The notes: generated from the letters alone by a model not told the origin. Positions 9,594-19,814 are shown, counted from the stretch's first letter. The stretch: 64,000 nucleotides of DNA from Polynucleobacter sp. HIN5 (GCF_030297555.1 NZ_AP028136.1:124001-188000); one strand, 5' to 3'. Numbers and translations are program-made.

Positions 9594-10779
9594 GATGATC
9601 TTCTGGAATTCGAGATACCCAATTGTAGTTTGTAAGCCTGTATTCTGCGTTGTGGTGGCCAGTCTCTTTCTTGCATCGTGCGCGGCGCCACCAACCAAGC
9701 CAGTTTCTCAAACACCTAAGGCGAGTAGCCCGAGTAACTTGCCGCGCACTCCGAAAGTGACTGAAACGGTCGTCGCCGATGATAGTAGTTCATCAGCCGC
9801 ATTAACACCTGTGGATTTTTCTGAGATACCCGGTTGGAATGAGGACAATTTGAGTGAGGCTTGGCAAGCGTGGTTACAAAGTTGCAATACTTTGCGAAAG
9901 CGTAAACCAGGGCCCGTAAATTGGCTTGCGGTCTGCGATCGGGCCAATGCTCAAAAACCCAGAGATGCGAAAGTATTCTTTGAGAATAATTTCAAGGCTT
10001 ACGCAGTTCGCAATCAAATTTCTGGGAAGTCAGAAGGTTTGGTCACTGGCTATTACGAACCGATTATTGCGGGTTCGCGGGTTCGTACCGATCGGTATAC
10101 CGTGCCACTGTATGCCTATCCCAAAGCCTGGGTTCGTGCGAAACCATCGCCTGCGCCAACACGAGCTGAGCTAATGAACTCAAGTCTTCTTAAGGGTTCA
10201 GAAATTGCTTGGGTTGAAGATCCGGTAGCGGCTGCATCGATGCAGATTCAGGGGTCTGGAAAAATCCGTTTGGATAATGGCCAAATTATGCGATTAGGGT
10301 TTGCGGGGTCGAATGATTTACCTTTTAAATCCAGTGCACAGTGGCTATTGGATCGTAAAGAGATTACTCGCGCACAAGCAACGATGCAGGGGATTTCGGA
10401 GTGGGCCAAGCGCAATCCCGGCAAGGTGCAAGAGATGCTCAATGCCAATCCACGTTTTGTCTTCTTTCGAGAACTACCTGCCTCAGCAAATCTAGATCTT
10501 GGACCGATTGGGGCCTTGGGAGTTCCCCTGACTCCAGAACGTAGTATCGCGATTGATCCTAGGGCAATTCCATTGGGCGCCCCTGTTTTTTTAGAAACCA
10601 CACGACCGCTGAGTAATCAGCCAATTCGACGCTTGGTGATGGCCCAAGATACGGGAAAGGCGATTGTGGGCCCGGTCCGAGTTGATTATTTTTGGGGCAC
10701 CGGGGACGAAGCTGGAGAATTGGCCGGCAGAATGAAGCAAAATGGCCGTGTTTGGTTAATGCTACCGAAGAGGGACTGA
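9592..10779 (+). CDS. mltA: Membrane-bound lytic murein transglycosylase A
   Basis: Outer-membrane lipoprotein that cleaves peptidoglycan glycan strands, leaving 1,6-anhydro-muramic ends. The N terminus has basic residues, a hydrophobic core and the lipobox LASC, with Cys30 as the lipidation site. A proline/serine-rich linker follows, then the MltA domain ([24 protein letters not shown]) and the C-terminal 3D domain ([20 protein letters not shown]), whose aspartates include the expected catalytic Asp. The length of 395 residues is normal. Two adjacent ATGs (9592 and 9595) are possible starts. It runs into the enoyl-CoA hydratase gene with one base between. Confidence 0.92.
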   Translation: MMIFWNSRYPIVVCKPVFCVVVASLFLASCAAPPTKPVSQTPKASSPSNLPRTPKVTETVVADDSSSSAALTPVDFSEIPGWNEDNLSEAWQAWLQSCNTLRKRKPGPVNWLAVCDRANAQKPRDAKVFFENNFKAYAVRNQISGKSEGLVTGYYEPIIAGSRVRTDRYTVPLYAYPKAWVRAKPSPAPTRAELMNSSLLKGSEIAWVEDPVAAASMQIQGSGKIRLDNGQIMRLGFAGSNDLPFKSSAQWLLDRKEITRAQATMQGISEWAKRNPGKVQEMLNANPRFVFFRELPASANLDLGPIGALGVPLTPERSIAIDPRAIPLGAPVFLETTRPLSNQPIRRLVMAQDTGKAIVGPVRVDYFWGTGDEAGELAGRMKQNGRVWLMLPKRD

Positions 10780-10780
10780 A

Positions 10781-11557
10781 ATGCCATACAACACAATATT
10801 GACTCAGACTGAGGGAAAAGTTGCCCTTATTACCTTAAATCGCCCACAGGTACTCAATGCCTTAAATGACGAGCTAATGGATGAGTTGGGCGCTGCATTA
10901 TTGGGCTTTGATGCCGATGACACGATTGCATGCATTGTGATTACTGGGAGTGAGAAAGCATTTGCTGCCGGAGCTGACATTGGCAAGATGGCTAAATTGG
11001 ATTTTCAGGAAGCGTATCGAAATAATTTTATTAGCCGTAATTGGGAAACCATTTGCAAGATTCGTAAACCAGTGATTGCTGCGGTATCGGGGTATGCATT
11101 GGGCGGTGGTTGTGAGCTCGCGATGATGTGTGACATGATCATTGCTGCCGATAACGCCAAATTTGCGCAACCCGAAATCAAATTAGGGATTGTTCCGGGC
11201 TCGGGTGGCACGCAACGGTTAACCCGTGCAGTATCAAAATCGAAGGCGATGGATTTATGTTTAACGGGTCGCATGATGGATGCTGCTGAAGCCGAGCGAA
11301 GTGGTTTAGTTGCCCGGGTTTATCCAGCAGCGCAGTTGATGGCTGAAACAATTGCAATTGCGCAAACGATTGCCGCGATGCCACTACTTACTCTCATGAT
11401 GGTGAAGGAAAGTGTGAATGCTGCTTATGAAACAACCTTGAGCGAGGGCATTCGGTATGAGCGCCGATTATTTCATGCCTGCTTTGGTACTGAGGATCAA
11501 AAAGAGGGAATGGCTGCTTTTTTAGAAAAGCGGCCCGCGCAGTTTAAGAACCGTTAA
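10781..11557 (+). CDS. Enoyl-CoA hydratase
   Basis: Crotonase-superfamily enzyme that hydrates trans-2-enoyl-CoA, probably in fatty-acid or amino-acid breakdown. The 258-residue protein carries both catalytic glutamates of true hydratases: one in [16 protein letters not shown], the other in [16 protein letters not shown]. The oxyanion-hole motif AFAAGADI is also present. It is probably PaaF/FadB1x-like, but substrate length cannot be read from the sequence. It follows mltA by one base, and its stop overlaps the stop of the convergent M20 gene by four bases. Confidence 0.93.
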   Translation: MPYNTILTQTEGKVALITLNRPQVLNALNDELMDELGAALLGFDADDTIACIVITGSEKAFAAGADIGKMAKLDFQEAYRNNFISRNWETICKIRKPVIAAVSGYALGGGCELAMMCDMIIAADNAKFAQPEIKLGIVPGSGGTQRLTRAVSKSKAMDLCLTGRMMDAAEAERSGLVARVYPAAQLMAETIAIAQTIAAMPLLTLMMVKESVNAAYETTLSEGIRYERRLFHACFGTEDQKEGMAAFLEKRPAQFKNR

Positions 11558-12744
11558 CGCAAGAAAGTTTGGGCTAAGCGGACCCAGTAGTTCACTCCTA
11601 CTGGAATGATTTGATCATTGAAATCATAGGAGGGGTTGTGCAAATGACAGGGTCCCATGCCATGACCTGTTGCGCGGTGATCGCCATCCCCGTTGCCCAA
11701 AAATACATAGCAGCCCGGTTTTTTTAAAAGCATGAAGGCAAAGTCCTCGGCACCCATGGTTGGATCGATTCGGGTGTTGACCCGTTCGTTACCCACGAGT
11801 TCTTTCATGACCTGAGCGGCAAACTCGGTTTGCTGTTCATCGTTAATCAGGGGTGGGTAATTGCGTTTGAAGGTCAGATTCGCTTTGCAATCAAAGGCGC
11901 TGGCCACTTGATTGGCAATCTCATGCATACGCTGTTCGATTAAATCCAAAACTTCTAGCGTAAATGTCCGTACCGTTCCGCCCAGCATCGCAGTATCGGG
12001 AATGACGTTGCTGGTTTCTCCGGCATGAAATTGTGTGATCGAGATCACCGCAGCATCAACCGGACGTTTATTACGAGTAATAATGCTTTGTAGAGCTTGC
12101 GCAATCTGAACGCCCGCCATAATGGGATCCGCACTGTTGTGCGGGAGGGCTGCATGCCCGCCTTTTCCTTGAATATCGATCACGAACTCGTTGCTGGATG
12201 CCATCATGGGGCCGCTTACAACCCCAAAATGACCCTCTTCTAAACCGGGCCAATTGTGCATCCCGAATACCGCATCGCATGGGAACTGCTCAAACAGACC
12301 GTCTTCAATCATTTCTTGGGCGCCAGCACCACCTTCCTCGGCGGGTTGAAAGATAAAAATCACGGTTCCTTTGAAATCGCGATGATTAGCAAGATATTGC
12401 GCCGCCCCCAAGAGCATTGCAGTATGACCATCGTGACCGCAGGCGTGCATCTTGCCTGGATTTTGCGAGGCGTGCTCAAACGTATTTTTTTCCTGTAATG
12501 GCAGGGCGTCCATATCGGCGCGTAAGCCAATCATCTTGCCTGGGCCTAGCTCACCATCTAAGCGACCTACTACTCCTGTTTTGCCTAAGCCTTGATAGAC
12601 CGCAATACCCCAACTAGATAGTGCTTGAGTAACGAGTTCAGCGGTACGCTTTTCTTCAAAGCGCAGTTCAGGATGCGCATGAATATTGCGTCGGATTTCA
12701 GCAATCCTAGGAGTCGCTTCGAGGATTTCGGGGAGTATTCGCAT
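11554..12744 (-). CDS. M20-family amidohydrolase (hippurate hydrolase-like)
   Basis: Zinc/manganese-dependent amidohydrolase of the M20D subgroup (HipO, IAA-amino-acid hydrolase, N-acyl-amino-acid deacylase). The 396-residue sequence has the metal motifs [15 protein letters not shown] (Cys/His ligands), [10 protein letters not shown] (Glu pair), GMHNWPG and the late His in a [14 protein letters not shown] tail. The lid/dimerisation domain is in the middle. Exact substrates cannot be read from the sequence. It is divergent from the FadD-like gene across about 74 bases. Confidence 0.9.
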   Translation of the reverse strand: MRILPEILEATPRIAEIRRNIHAHPELRFEEKRTAELVTQALSSWGIAVYQGLGKTGVVGRLDGELGPGKMIGLRADMDALPLQEKNTFEHASQNPGKMHACGHDGHTAMLLGAAQYLANHRDFKGTVIFIFQPAEEGGAGAQEMIEDGLFEQFPCDAVFGMHNWPGLEEGHFGVVSGPMMASSNEFVIDIQGKGGHAALPHNSADPIMAGVQIAQALQSIITRNKRPVDAAVISITQFHAGETSNVIPDTAMLGGTVRTFTLEVLDLIEQRMHEIANQVASAFDCKANLTFKRNYPPLINDEQQTEFAAQVMKELVGNERVNTRIDPTMGAEDFAFMLLKKPGCYVFLGNGDGDHRATGHGMGPCHLHNPSYDFNDQIIPVGVNYWVRLAQTFLR

Positions 12745-12818
12745 AGATCAATATTAGCCCAAAGCGATACACTTGGTGTGAAGATAGCGTGTCGATTAAA
12801 AAAGTGTAATAAATACCA

Positions 12819-14525
12819 ATGATTACAAATAAACCTTGGTTTTCATCCTACCCAACGGGCGTTCCCCATCATCTGAGTTATGACCGGTACAGCTCACTTT
12901 TGGATTTACTGGATGAGTCATTTGAAATGCATCGGGAGCGACCCGCGTATTGGTGCATGGGTAAACAATTTTCTTATGAAGCCATTGATTTGGCATCGAA
13001 GCAATTGGCCAGTTATTTGCAAAGCCTTGGCCTATCCAAGGGTGCACGGGTTGCAATCATGCTGCCCAATATTCCGCAATACCCGATGGCCCTATATGGC
13101 GTACTTCGTGCGGGTTTCATTGTGGTGAGTATCAATCCCTTGTATACCCCGCGTGAGTTAGCGGCCCAACTGAGTGATTGCGGGGCTGAGGCAATTTTGC
13201 TTTTGGAGCATTTTGGAAAAACTCTTGAAGATGCCTTTGTGCTTGAGGGTAGGTCAATTGCATTAAAGCACGCCGTGGTTACAAGTATTGCTGAGATGTT
13301 GGGTTGGAAAGGACCATGGTTAGATCGTTTTATACGGACCTTTAAGCGTAAGGTCATTCCCTATTCCTTGCCAATGCAAGTCAGCACGATTCAATTTACC
13401 GCCGCCTTAGAGCTGGGCGCGAGACGCACTTATGAGCGCCCACATCGATCTCACGATGACATTGCGCTGTTGCAATACACTGGTGGAACCACCGGAATTT
13501 CAAAGGGTGCCATATTGACCCATCGCAATTTAATTGCCAATGTATTGCAAATTGAGGCCTGGTTAAAACCGATTGAACAACGTAAAACGATTACCGCTTG
13601 GCATTTTCTGTGCGCACTTCCCATGTATCACATCTTTGCCCTCACGGGCTGTGGACTATTGGGCATGCGCCTGGGCGCCCGAATTTTGTTGGTCCCAAAT
13701 GCGCGCGATTTACAAAATTTAATTGGGATCTTGAAAGAGTTTCCGGAGATCAACATGTTTCCGGGAGTCAATACTTTATTTGCTGCTCTTTTGAACGATC
13801 CCAAATTTGCTCAATTAGATTTCTCGCATTGGGCACTGACGATTGGTGGTGGCATGGCAGTGCAGCGCTCCGTTGCGCAACGCTGGCAAGAATTAACCGG
13901 TACGGTCATTACCGAGGGGTATGGCCTTTCTGAAACTTCGCCGGTTGCATCGTGCAACACTCCATTGGCAACGGAGTTCACGGGTTCGATCGGCCTACCC
14001 TTGCCCGATACCGATATGTGCATTCGGAATGAAGAGGGTAAGGATTTGGCAATTGGCGAGATTGGTGAAATCTATATTCGAGGCCCGCAGGTCATGCGTG
14101 GCTATTGGCAACAAGAAACCGAAACACAGAATGTACTCGGTGCAGATGGATTTTTTCGAACGGGTGATATCGGTGTGATGGATGAGGCTGGTTATTTTCG
14201 AATTGTGGATCGTAAGAAAGATATGATTTTGGTGGCTGGTTTTAATGTCTTCCCAAATGAAGTCGAAGATGTAGTTGCCTCAGTTCCCGGGGTTCTTGAA
14301 TGTGCGGTGGTTGGCATTCGTCAAGGTGCGATGGGTGAGGCGGTCAAGTTATTTGTAGTACGAGAAGACCTTGCGATTACTGAAGAACAAATTATGGAAG
14401 TGTGTAATCGTGAGCTGACGCACTACAAGCGCCCAACACAAATCGAGTTTCGGGAGAGCTTGCCTAAGAATAATGTGGGTAAGATTCTGCGCCGTGTCTT
14501 GCGTGATGAAAGTCAATCAGGGTAG
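12819..14525 (+). CDS. Long-chain fatty-acid-CoA ligase (FadD-like)
   Basis: Acyl-activating enzyme that makes acyl-CoA from fatty acid, ATP and CoA. It is 568 residues long and close to FadD in layout. The N terminus YPTGVPHHLSYDRYSSLLDL and INPLYTPRELAAQL are FadD-like. The AMP-binding P-loop is QYTGGTTGISKGAILTH. The A5 motif is TEGYGLSETSPV, the A7/A8 region is FFRTGDIGVMDEAGYFRIVDRKKDMILVAGF (split over two strands) and the A10 lysine is in LPKNNVGKILRR. No Shine-Dalgarno is evident before the ATG. Its 3' end overlaps bioD by nine bases, convergent. Confidence 0.92.
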   Translation: MITNKPWFSSYPTGVPHHLSYDRYSSLLDLLDESFEMHRERPAYWCMGKQFSYEAIDLASKQLASYLQSLGLSKGARVAIMLPNIPQYPMALYGVLRAGFIVVSINPLYTPRELAAQLSDCGAEAILLLEHFGKTLEDAFVLEGRSIALKHAVVTSIAEMLGWKGPWLDRFIRTFKRKVIPYSLPMQVSTIQFTAALELGARRTYERPHRSHDDIALLQYTGGTTGISKGAILTHRNLIANVLQIEAWLKPIEQRKTITAWHFLCALPMYHIFALTGCGLLGMRLGARILLVPNARDLQNLIGILKEFPEINMFPGVNTLFAALLNDPKFAQLDFSHWALTIGGGMAVQRSVAQRWQELTGTVITEGYGLSETSPVASCNTPLATEFTGSIGLPLPDTDMCIRNEEGKDLAIGEIGEIYIRGPQVMRGYWQQETETQNVLGADGFFRTGDIGVMDEAGYFRIVDRKKDMILVAGFNVFPNEVEDVVASVPGVLECAVVGIRQGAMGEAVKLFVVREDLAITEEQIMEVCNRELTHYKRPTQIEFRESLPKNNVGKILRRVLRDESQSG

Positions 14526-15227
14526 TTTGATTGCAGCAGCAGCAAATTGAATCGCTTCGATTGAATAGGGCGCATTCGTTTTTTTCTGTAAGTTCGGCGG
14601 TAAATGAGCAATGCTTCCTAATAGGGGCGCCTTGATTCGATTTTGAAGCGTTGAAATGTTTTCGTTTAAATAGGCCATCTGAGGATCGATGCAATTGGCG
14701 ACCCACCCGCCTAGTTTGAGGCTGCGTTGCTCAATGGCTTCTACCGTCAGCAATGTGTGATTGATGCAACCCAAACGCATTCCCACGGTCAGAATCACTG
14801 GCGCTTGAATACGCATAGCAAATTTCGAGAGATCATGGCGATCGTCGATCGGCGTTAGAAATCCACCAGCACCTTCGGCAATAACATGGGCGATTTGTGT
14901 TTGTAGTGTTTGATAAGCTTGCACCATGCGATCGAGTTCTAAGTGCTTGCCATGCTCGGCAGCGACCAGATGAGGTGCAGCTGGAGTATCTAATACATAA
15001 GGACAAATCGTACTTTGGGGAATTGCCGGATCTTGGACTAGCACATAGGTCTCTAAATCCTCATTACTGGATATGCCAGCATGATTGCGATAAGTTCCTG
15101 CGACCACCGGCTTATAGGCGCATGCTGAACCTGGCTTGAGCACATTTAATTTGTAAACCAACGCAGCGGTGACTAAGGTTTTGCCAATCTCAGTATCGGT
15201 ACCGGTGACAAAGTAGGAGTGGCTCAT
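14517..15227 (-). CDS. bioD: Dethiobiotin synthetase
   Basis: ATP-dependent carboxylation and ring closure of diaminopelargonate to dethiobiotin. The P-loop is GTDTEIGKT near the N terminus, with conserved AYKPVVAGTY and the VIAEGAGGFLTPID segment. The length of 236 residues is standard. It is the last gene of the leftward bioA-bioF-bioD operon, and its start overlaps the bioF stop by four bases. Only the bioA/F/D/B set is present here. Genes for pimeloyl precursor synthesis (bioC, bioH) are not in the window. Confidence 0.94.
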   Translation of the reverse strand: MSHSYFVTGTDTEIGKTLVTAALVYKLNVLKPGSACAYKPVVAGTYRNHAGISSNEDLETYVLVQDPAIPQSTICPYVLDTPAAPHLVAAEHGKHLELDRMVQAYQTLQTQIAHVIAEGAGGFLTPIDDRHDLSKFAMRIQAPVILTVGMRLGCINHTLLTVEAIEQRSLKLGGWVANCIDPQMAYLNENISTLQNRIKAPLLGSIAHLPPNLQKKTNAPYSIEAIQFAAAAIKLP

Positions 15228-16435
15228 GATTTTGGCAAAGAGGTTTCGAGATCCGATAGCACCTTGCAGAGCCCCTGAATCTGTTCTGTAGTATGTGCGG
15301 CTGATAAGGTCATCCGTAAGCGCGCCATGCCTTTAGGAACAGTGGGCGGACGAATTGCGGGTATCCAATATCCCAATTGATCTAGGGCTCGTGCAAGCTG
15401 TAAGGCAGTCTCATTACTGCCAACCACAATGGGCTGAATCGCGGTATCCGATTTCAATCGGTTCCAACGGTTAAAAGTAGAACCTTTTTTCCAAAGCGTA
15501 ATATTGGCTTGTAAACGAGCCCGTAATTCTTGTCCAAGATTTCCTTCGATTAGGGCAATACTGCGCAGTACGGCAAAGGCTAATGCAGGTGAGCTGGCTG
15601 TGCTGTAGATATAGGGCCTTGCTTTCTGAATGAGCCATGCGATGATTTTTTCATGGGCGCAGACAAAGGCACCATTGAGACCAGCAGCTTTACCTAGTGT
15701 GCCAATATAGATAATGCGGTCCGAGCAAATCGTTTGGTCTTCTAAGATTCCGTACCCATGCTTGCCGAGCACACCAAATCCATGCGCATCATCAATCATG
15801 AGGAGTGCATCGTATTGATTGGCTAGACGTAAGAGCTCTTGAACTGGAGCGAGATCACCATCCATACTGAAGACCCCATCGGTCACGATGAGTTTGTTTG
15901 GGGCAGTGTCATGACTTAAGACCTCTTCAAGCTCTGCAAGGTGATGGTGATTAAAGACATGCACTTCGATCGATGTCTGTGCTTTTGCTAAGCGAATACC
16001 ATCAATCAGAGATGCGTGATTAAGGGCAGCAGAATAAATACTTGTTTTTTCCCCGATCAGGCTCAGGGCAGTAATTGCACTGATGTTCGCAAGATAGCCA
16101 GTGGAAAAAAATAAAGCGCGGGCATGTGGAATGGCGCCAGCTTGAGTCAATGCTAATTTTGCTTCGAGCTCATCATGAATCGCATGATGACCGCTAATTA
16201 AATGCGAGGCACCACTTCCAGTGCCAAAACGCTTAGCCCCTTCGGATAGGGCTGCAATTAATTCGGGATGATTGGCAAGACCTAGATAATCATTGCTACA
16301 AAATGCCAGCAATGATTTCCCTCCAATTTGAATCTCAGTACCACATGGGGTATCGACTGAGCGAATCGAGCGACGCAGTAACTCGCGATCGAGTGTTACT
16401 AGTTCCGCATCAATTTGATTGAGAGCAAAGGGCAT
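15224..16435 (-). CDS. bioF: 8-amino-7-oxononanoate synthase
   Basis: PLP enzyme of the alpha-oxoamine synthase family that condenses pimeloyl-ACP/CoA with alanine. The frame is open for 41 more codons upstream, into bioA. The ATG at 16435 gives MPFALNQIDAEL, a 403-residue protein of normal size and 13 bases after bioA. Features seen: CSNDYLGLANHP, GTGSGASHLISGHH, the Asp of DDAHGFGVLG and the PLP lysine in YIGTLGKAAGLNGAFV. It is the middle gene of bioA-F-D. Confidence 0.93.
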   Translation of the reverse strand: MPFALNQIDAELVTLDRELLRRSIRSVDTPCGTEIQIGGKSLLAFCSNDYLGLANHPELIAALSEGAKRFGTGSGASHLISGHHAIHDELEAKLALTQAGAIPHARALFFSTGYLANISAITALSLIGEKTSIYSAALNHASLIDGIRLAKAQTSIEVHVFNHHHLAELEEVLSHDTAPNKLIVTDGVFSMDGDLAPVQELLRLANQYDALLMIDDAHGFGVLGKHGYGILEDQTICSDRIIYIGTLGKAAGLNGAFVCAHEKIIAWLIQKARPYIYSTASSPALAFAVLRSIALIEGNLGQELRARLQANITLWKKGSTFNRWNRLKSDTAIQPIVVGSNETALQLARALDQLGYWIPAIRPPTVPKGMARLRMTLSAAHTTEQIQGLCKVLSDLETSLPKS

Positions 16436-16448
16436 ATGTAATATGGAA

Positions 16449-17795
16449 TTAGGACTTTTGCAAAACAGTATGCAAGGTTCGTTCGATTGCACGACCCATC
16501 TGTTGGATTTCATCGGCAGAAAGAATATAAGGCGGTATGACATAGACTGTGCGACCAATAGGTCGAATCAGCACCCCCTCTTGTAAGCCCTCCTGAAACA
16601 TCATTTTCGAGAATGAGCCTGGATTTGAAATCGCAGCTGCATTGACATCAAACGCGAAGATCATTCCTTGTTGACGAACATGTTCAATCGATGCGTGATC
16701 ACGGGCCCATGCGAATGCTTCTTGGATCGATTGACTGCGAACTTTATTTTTCTCCAGTACGCCATCCTCTTGAAAAATATCCAAGCCTGCGAGTGCAGCT
16801 CGACACGCCAATGGGTTGCCGGTGTATGAGTGGGAATGCAAAAAAGTCGCTGATATGCGGTCGCTGTAAAAGGCGGAGTAAATCGTATCGGTGCTCAAAC
16901 AAATGGACAGGGGCAAATAACCCGCGCTGATTCCTTTGGATAGGGTCATGAGATCTGGCCAAATGCCAGCTTGCTCACAGGCAAAGAATGTGCCTGTCCG
17001 ACCACAGCCCACTGCGATTTCATCGGCAATTAGATGAACGTCATATTGCTCGCATAGTTGCTTCGCTCTTTTCACATATCGTGGCGCGTGCATCGCCATT
17101 TGGCCTGCGCATTGCACTAGGGGCTCAATGATTAAGGCCGCAATGGTTTGATGATGTTTGGCTAAACACTCCTCAAGATTTTGGAGTGCTAAATCAATAA
17201 TTTCCTCACTTGAGTTTCGGTCCGTTGCAGCCCGAGAATCGGGTGACATGACGATATGAACCGGATTGAGAAGTGATCCATAGGCATCGCGAAATATAGA
17301 GACATCGGTCACACTTAGAGCGCCTAAGGTTTCTCCGTGATAGCTATTTGCTAAACAAATAAATTCTTTTTTATTGGGTTTCCCCTGAATCTTCCAAAAG
17401 TGATGGCTCATCTTGAGCGCAATTTCAACGGCCGATGCACCGTCACTGGCATAAAAGGCATGGCCTAACTGACCATTTGTTAGTGCACTTAAACGTTCTG
17501 ATAGTTCCACCACTGGTTGATGGGTAAACCCAGCGAGCATCACATGCTCAATACGGTTGAGTTGCTCGGTGATTGCTTGATTGATACGCGGATTAGCGTG
17601 ACCAAACAAATTGGTCCACCACGAACTAATCCCATCAATAAATCGCCGTCCTTGATCGTCGCAAAGCCACCCCCCTTTTCCCGAGGTAATGGCAATTAAT
17701 GGATAAGCCTCGTGGTCTTTCATTTGGGTACAGGGTTGCCAAACCGAAGCAAGGCTTCGACTGACCCAATCTAAGGAATGACCCGGTTTATTCAT
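16449..17795 (-). CDS. bioA: Adenosylmethionine-8-amino-7-oxononanoate aminotransferase
   Basis: Class III PLP aminotransferase that uses SAM as amino donor to make diaminopelargonate. The 448-residue protein has [13 protein letters not shown] and [10 protein letters not shown] at the N-terminal substrate site, [15 protein letters not shown] for PLP-phosphate binding, the Asp in [14 protein letters not shown], and the PLP lysine at about residue 287 in [15 protein letters not shown]. The W-W pair and the DEI/VGCGRTG signature favour BioA over other class III enzymes. It is first in the leftward operon and divergent from bioB. Confidence 0.95.
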   Translation of the reverse strand: MNKPGHSLDWVSRSLASVWQPCTQMKDHEAYPLIAITSGKGGWLCDDQGRRFIDGISSWWTNLFGHANPRINQAITEQLNRIEHVMLAGFTHQPVVELSERLSALTNGQLGHAFYASDGASAVEIALKMSHHFWKIQGKPNKKEFICLANSYHGETLGALSVTDVSIFRDAYGSLLNPVHIVMSPDSRAATDRNSSEEIIDLALQNLEECLAKHHQTIAALIIEPLVQCAGQMAMHAPRYVKRAKQLCEQYDVHLIADEIAVGCGRTGTFFACEQAGIWPDLMTLSKGISAGYLPLSICLSTDTIYSAFYSDRISATFLHSHSYTGNPLACRAALAGLDIFQEDGVLEKNKVRSQSIQEAFAWARDHASIEHVRQQGMIFAFDVNAAAISNPGSFSKMMFQEGLQEGVLIRPIGRTVYVIPPYILSADEIQQMGRAIERTLHTVLQKS

Positions 17796-17846
17796 TGGCG
17801 CAGGTATGGATTATTTCAAAATCAAGCAGCATATCTGGTATGTTAT

Positions 17847-17876
17847 TGGTTTTAGAGTCCAATCCCAATAAAACCA
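17847..17876. repeat. Inverted repeat at the bioB start
   Basis: TGGTTTTA (17847-17854) and TAAAACCA (17869-17876) form a perfect 8-base inverted repeat with a 14-base spacer. The right arm reaches into the first base of the bioB ATG. A second overlapping pair, TTATTGG/CCAATAA (17843-17849, 17865-17871), can form instead. It could be an operator in the 80-base bioA/bioB divergent promoter region or an RNA hairpin covering the bioB start. It does not match the BirA operator, whose half-sites face the other way. Confidence 0.35.
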
Positions 17877-18895
17877 TGTCAGCATCACCAACGATCTCAC
17901 CATTGGTTCAGGTGAAGCCAAGCTCATCTAGCGTCTATCCAAACTGGACGCTGGAGCAGGTCGCAGCATTGTTTGAGCTCCCATTTCACGAGTTGATGTT
18001 TAGGGCCCAAGAAACGCATCGTCAATATTTTCCAGAGGGTGATGTCGAGTTAGCTACCTTGTTATCGATTAAGACTGGAGGCTGCCCCGAGGATTGCGGC
18101 TATTGTCCCCAAGCGGCGCGCTATCACACAGACGTGAAGGCAACCAAACTCTTGGATTTAGACGAGGTGCTAGAGGCTGCGAGGGCAGCTAAAGCGGCTG
18201 GCTCCAATCGGTTTTGTATGGGTGCCGCCTGGCGGGAGCCCAAGGATCGTGATGTTGAAAAAGTAGCCGCCATGATTCGGGGTGTTAAGGAGTTAGGGCT
18301 TGAGACTTGCGCAACACTTGGAATGCTAGAAGCCAGTCAGGCTAAGGCTTTGCGGGACGCAGGGCTAGATTTTTATAACCATAATCTAGACACCAGTGAG
18401 GATTTTTATCCGAATGTGATTCAGACCCGCAACTACCAGGATCGCTTGGATACTTTGCAGCATGTTCGTGATGCTGGAATGTCGGTATGTTGCGGCGGGA
18501 TTGTGGGGATGGGGGAATCCAGAGAGCAGCGCGTGGCATTCATTGCACGTCTAGCGAATTTAAATCCTTACCCAGAATCGGTTCCTATCAATCATTTGGT
18601 GCCGGTAGCCGGCACCCCGTTGGCCGATCAACCCAAATTAGACCCCTTGGAATTTGTGCGCACCATCGCCGTTGCTCGAATTACGATGCCCCAAGCCCGA
18701 GTTCGATTATCTGCAGGTCGCCAAGAGCTTGGAAAAGCCGTGCAAGCGATGTGTTTTCAGGCAGGTGCGAACTCCATTTTCTATGGTGACCAGTTGCTCA
18801 CTACTGGTAATCCGGAGGCATTGGCCGATCGCCAATTGCTCGCAGAACTTGGTCTAAAAACCAAGGAAAGTTGCAAGGCTGAAGTGCAAGTATGA
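17876..18895 (+). CDS. bioB: Biotin synthase (radical SAM)
   Basis: Inserts sulfur into dethiobiotin to make biotin. The radical-SAM 4Fe-4S cysteines are C70, C74 and C77 in [12 protein letters not shown]. Further conserved pieces are [42 protein letters not shown] and [11 protein letters not shown]. The start at MSASPTIS gives 339 residues. Upstream in-frame alternatives (ATG 17840) would add unconserved residues. No clear Shine-Dalgarno precedes the ATG, but an inverted repeat does. The coq7 start overlaps its stop codon. Confidence 0.95.
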   Translation: MSASPTISPLVQVKPSSSSVYPNWTLEQVAALFELPFHELMFRAQETHRQYFPEGDVELATLLSIKTGGCPEDCGYCPQAARYHTDVKATKLLDLDEVLEAARAAKAAGSNRFCMGAAWREPKDRDVEKVAAMIRGVKELGLETCATLGMLEASQAKALRDAGLDFYNHNLDTSEDFYPNVIQTRNYQDRLDTLQHVRDAGMSVCCGGIVGMGESREQRVAFIARLANLNPYPESVPINHLVPVAGTPLADQPKLDPLEFVRTIAVARITMPQARVRLSAGRQELGKAVQAMCFQAGANSIFYGDQLLTTGNPEALADRQLLAELGLKTKESCKAEVQV

Positions 18896-19575
18896 GTCGT
18901 TCAAACCCTATCAATCACAGCCCAATTGATCGTTTGATTGGTGAGTTTGATACTGCGTTGCGTGCAATTGCCGGTGGTGCCAATTGCAGCCGGCCGGTCC
19001 CTAAGGCCAATATTCAAAAAGGATTAAATGAAGAGCAAGTGCTCACTTCAGATCTTGATTTAAACCCCCAAGACCGCACCCATGTAGCAGGCTTAATGCG
19101 CATCAATCACGTTGGTGAGGTCTGTGCCCAGGCGCTCTACCAATCTCAAAAAATACTGGCTAAGACTCCTGAAACTCGTGCCTTGTTGGATCAGGCAGCA
19201 AAAGAAGAAATGGATCACATGGCATGGTGTGAGGAGCGTCTCAAAGAGTTGGACTCTCGCCCCAGTCTATTGAATCCATTGTGGTATGCGGGAGCCTTTG
19301 GAATCGGGTTGGTCGCGGGGTTGGCTGGCGACCGTTGGAGCTTAGGATTTGTAGCGGAAACGGAGAAGCAGGTGGAGCGGCACTTGGATGATCATCTTGA
19401 GAAGCTTCCTGAGGCCGACCTTCGTTCCCGAGCCATTGTGGAGCAGATGCGGATGGATGAAATTGAGCATGGCGCAACTGCAATGGCTGCTGGTGGGCAA
19501 GAATTACCACGGCCCATTGCCGCGCTCATGGCCGGCATTTCCAAAATCATGACAACGACCGCTTATAAAATCTAG
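18892..19575 (+). CDS. coq7: Ubiquinone biosynthesis hydroxylase Coq7
   Basis: Di-iron monooxygenase that adds the C6 hydroxyl of the ubiquinone ring (demethoxyubiquinol hydroxylase). In many betaproteobacteria it stands in for UbiF. The carboxylate/histidine iron ligands are seen in [41 protein letters not shown] and [19 protein letters not shown] hydrophobic membrane-facing stretch lies around [15 protein letters not shown]. At 227 residues it has a short N-terminal extension compared with the core family. It is coupled to bioB by a four-base ATGA overlap. Confidence 0.93.
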   Translation: MSRSNPINHSPIDRLIGEFDTALRAIAGGANCSRPVPKANIQKGLNEEQVLTSDLDLNPQDRTHVAGLMRINHVGEVCAQALYQSQKILAKTPETRALLDQAAKEEMDHMAWCEERLKELDSRPSLLNPLWYAGAFGIGLVAGLAGDRWSLGFVAETEKQVERHLDDHLEKLPEADLRSRAIVEQMRMDEIEHGATAMAAGGQELPRPIAALMAGISKIMTTTAYKI

Positions 19576-19645
19576 CATTACTGTTCTTTTATACAGGCTT
19601 TTCAGGGCATTCCCCATATATACCTAAAGACGTATCTTAGCTATA

Positions 19646-19720
19646 GATTACAAGTACTTGTTTTAGGTCATAATTTTATTTTACGATTATTTTGTAAAGC
19701 TTCTCTAAGTATTTGTAATC
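19646..19720. repeat. AT-rich inverted-repeat region upstream of mraZ
   Basis: GATTACAAGTACTT (19646-19659) is matched by AAGTATTTGTAATC (19707-19720), an inverted repeat with one mismatch and a 47-base gap. Inside it lie a perfect 10-base palindrome CAAGTACTTG (19651-19660) and TTTAC/GTAAA arms (19680-19698). The stretch is much more AT-rich than its surroundings. The layout could be paired sites for a dimeric regulator of the division cluster. No T-run follows, so a terminator for coq7 is unlikely. Confidence 0.35.
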
Positions 19721-19755
19721 ACTAGAGAATTTCCTAAAAATTTACCCAAAAATAC

Positions 19756-19784
19756 TTGACCCTGTAGGAAGCTTCCTCTAAAGT
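19756..19784 (+). promoter_or_regulatory. Predicted sigma-70 promoter of the dcw cluster
   Basis: TTGACC (19756-19761) and TAAAGT (19779-19784) are separated by exactly 17 bases. The spacer contains the palindrome AGGAAGCTTCCT (19766-19777). Transcription would begin near 19791, inside the MraZ box array, leaving a leader of only about 25 bases before the TTG start. The spacing and position make this the best candidate for the main mraZ promoter. Confidence 0.6.
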
Positions 19785-19812
19785 GGGAGGAAGTGTGAAA
19801 AAGTGGGGTAAA
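19783..19812 (+). promoter_or_regulatory. MraZ operator: three 10-base direct repeats
   Basis: GTGGGAGGAA, GTGTGAAAAA and GTGGGGTAAA stand head to tail with an exact 10-base period. This fits the known MraZ box pattern of TGGGN units separated by five bases, with the middle unit degenerate (TGTGA). The array begins in the -10 element, covers the predicted start of transcription and ends two bases before the TTG codon. Bound MraZ should therefore block the promoter, which is autorepression as in other bacteria. Confidence 0.65.
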
Positions 19813-19814
19813 TT

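Noticed and set aside
17796..17875. BirA operator between bioA and bioB
   Set aside because: BirA sites have TTGTAAACC facing GGTTTACAA. The repeat found has the opposite arrangement and a different core.
19576..19620. Terminator after coq7
   Set aside because: Only a four-base CTGT/ACAG pairing was found, with no T-run at the correct place.
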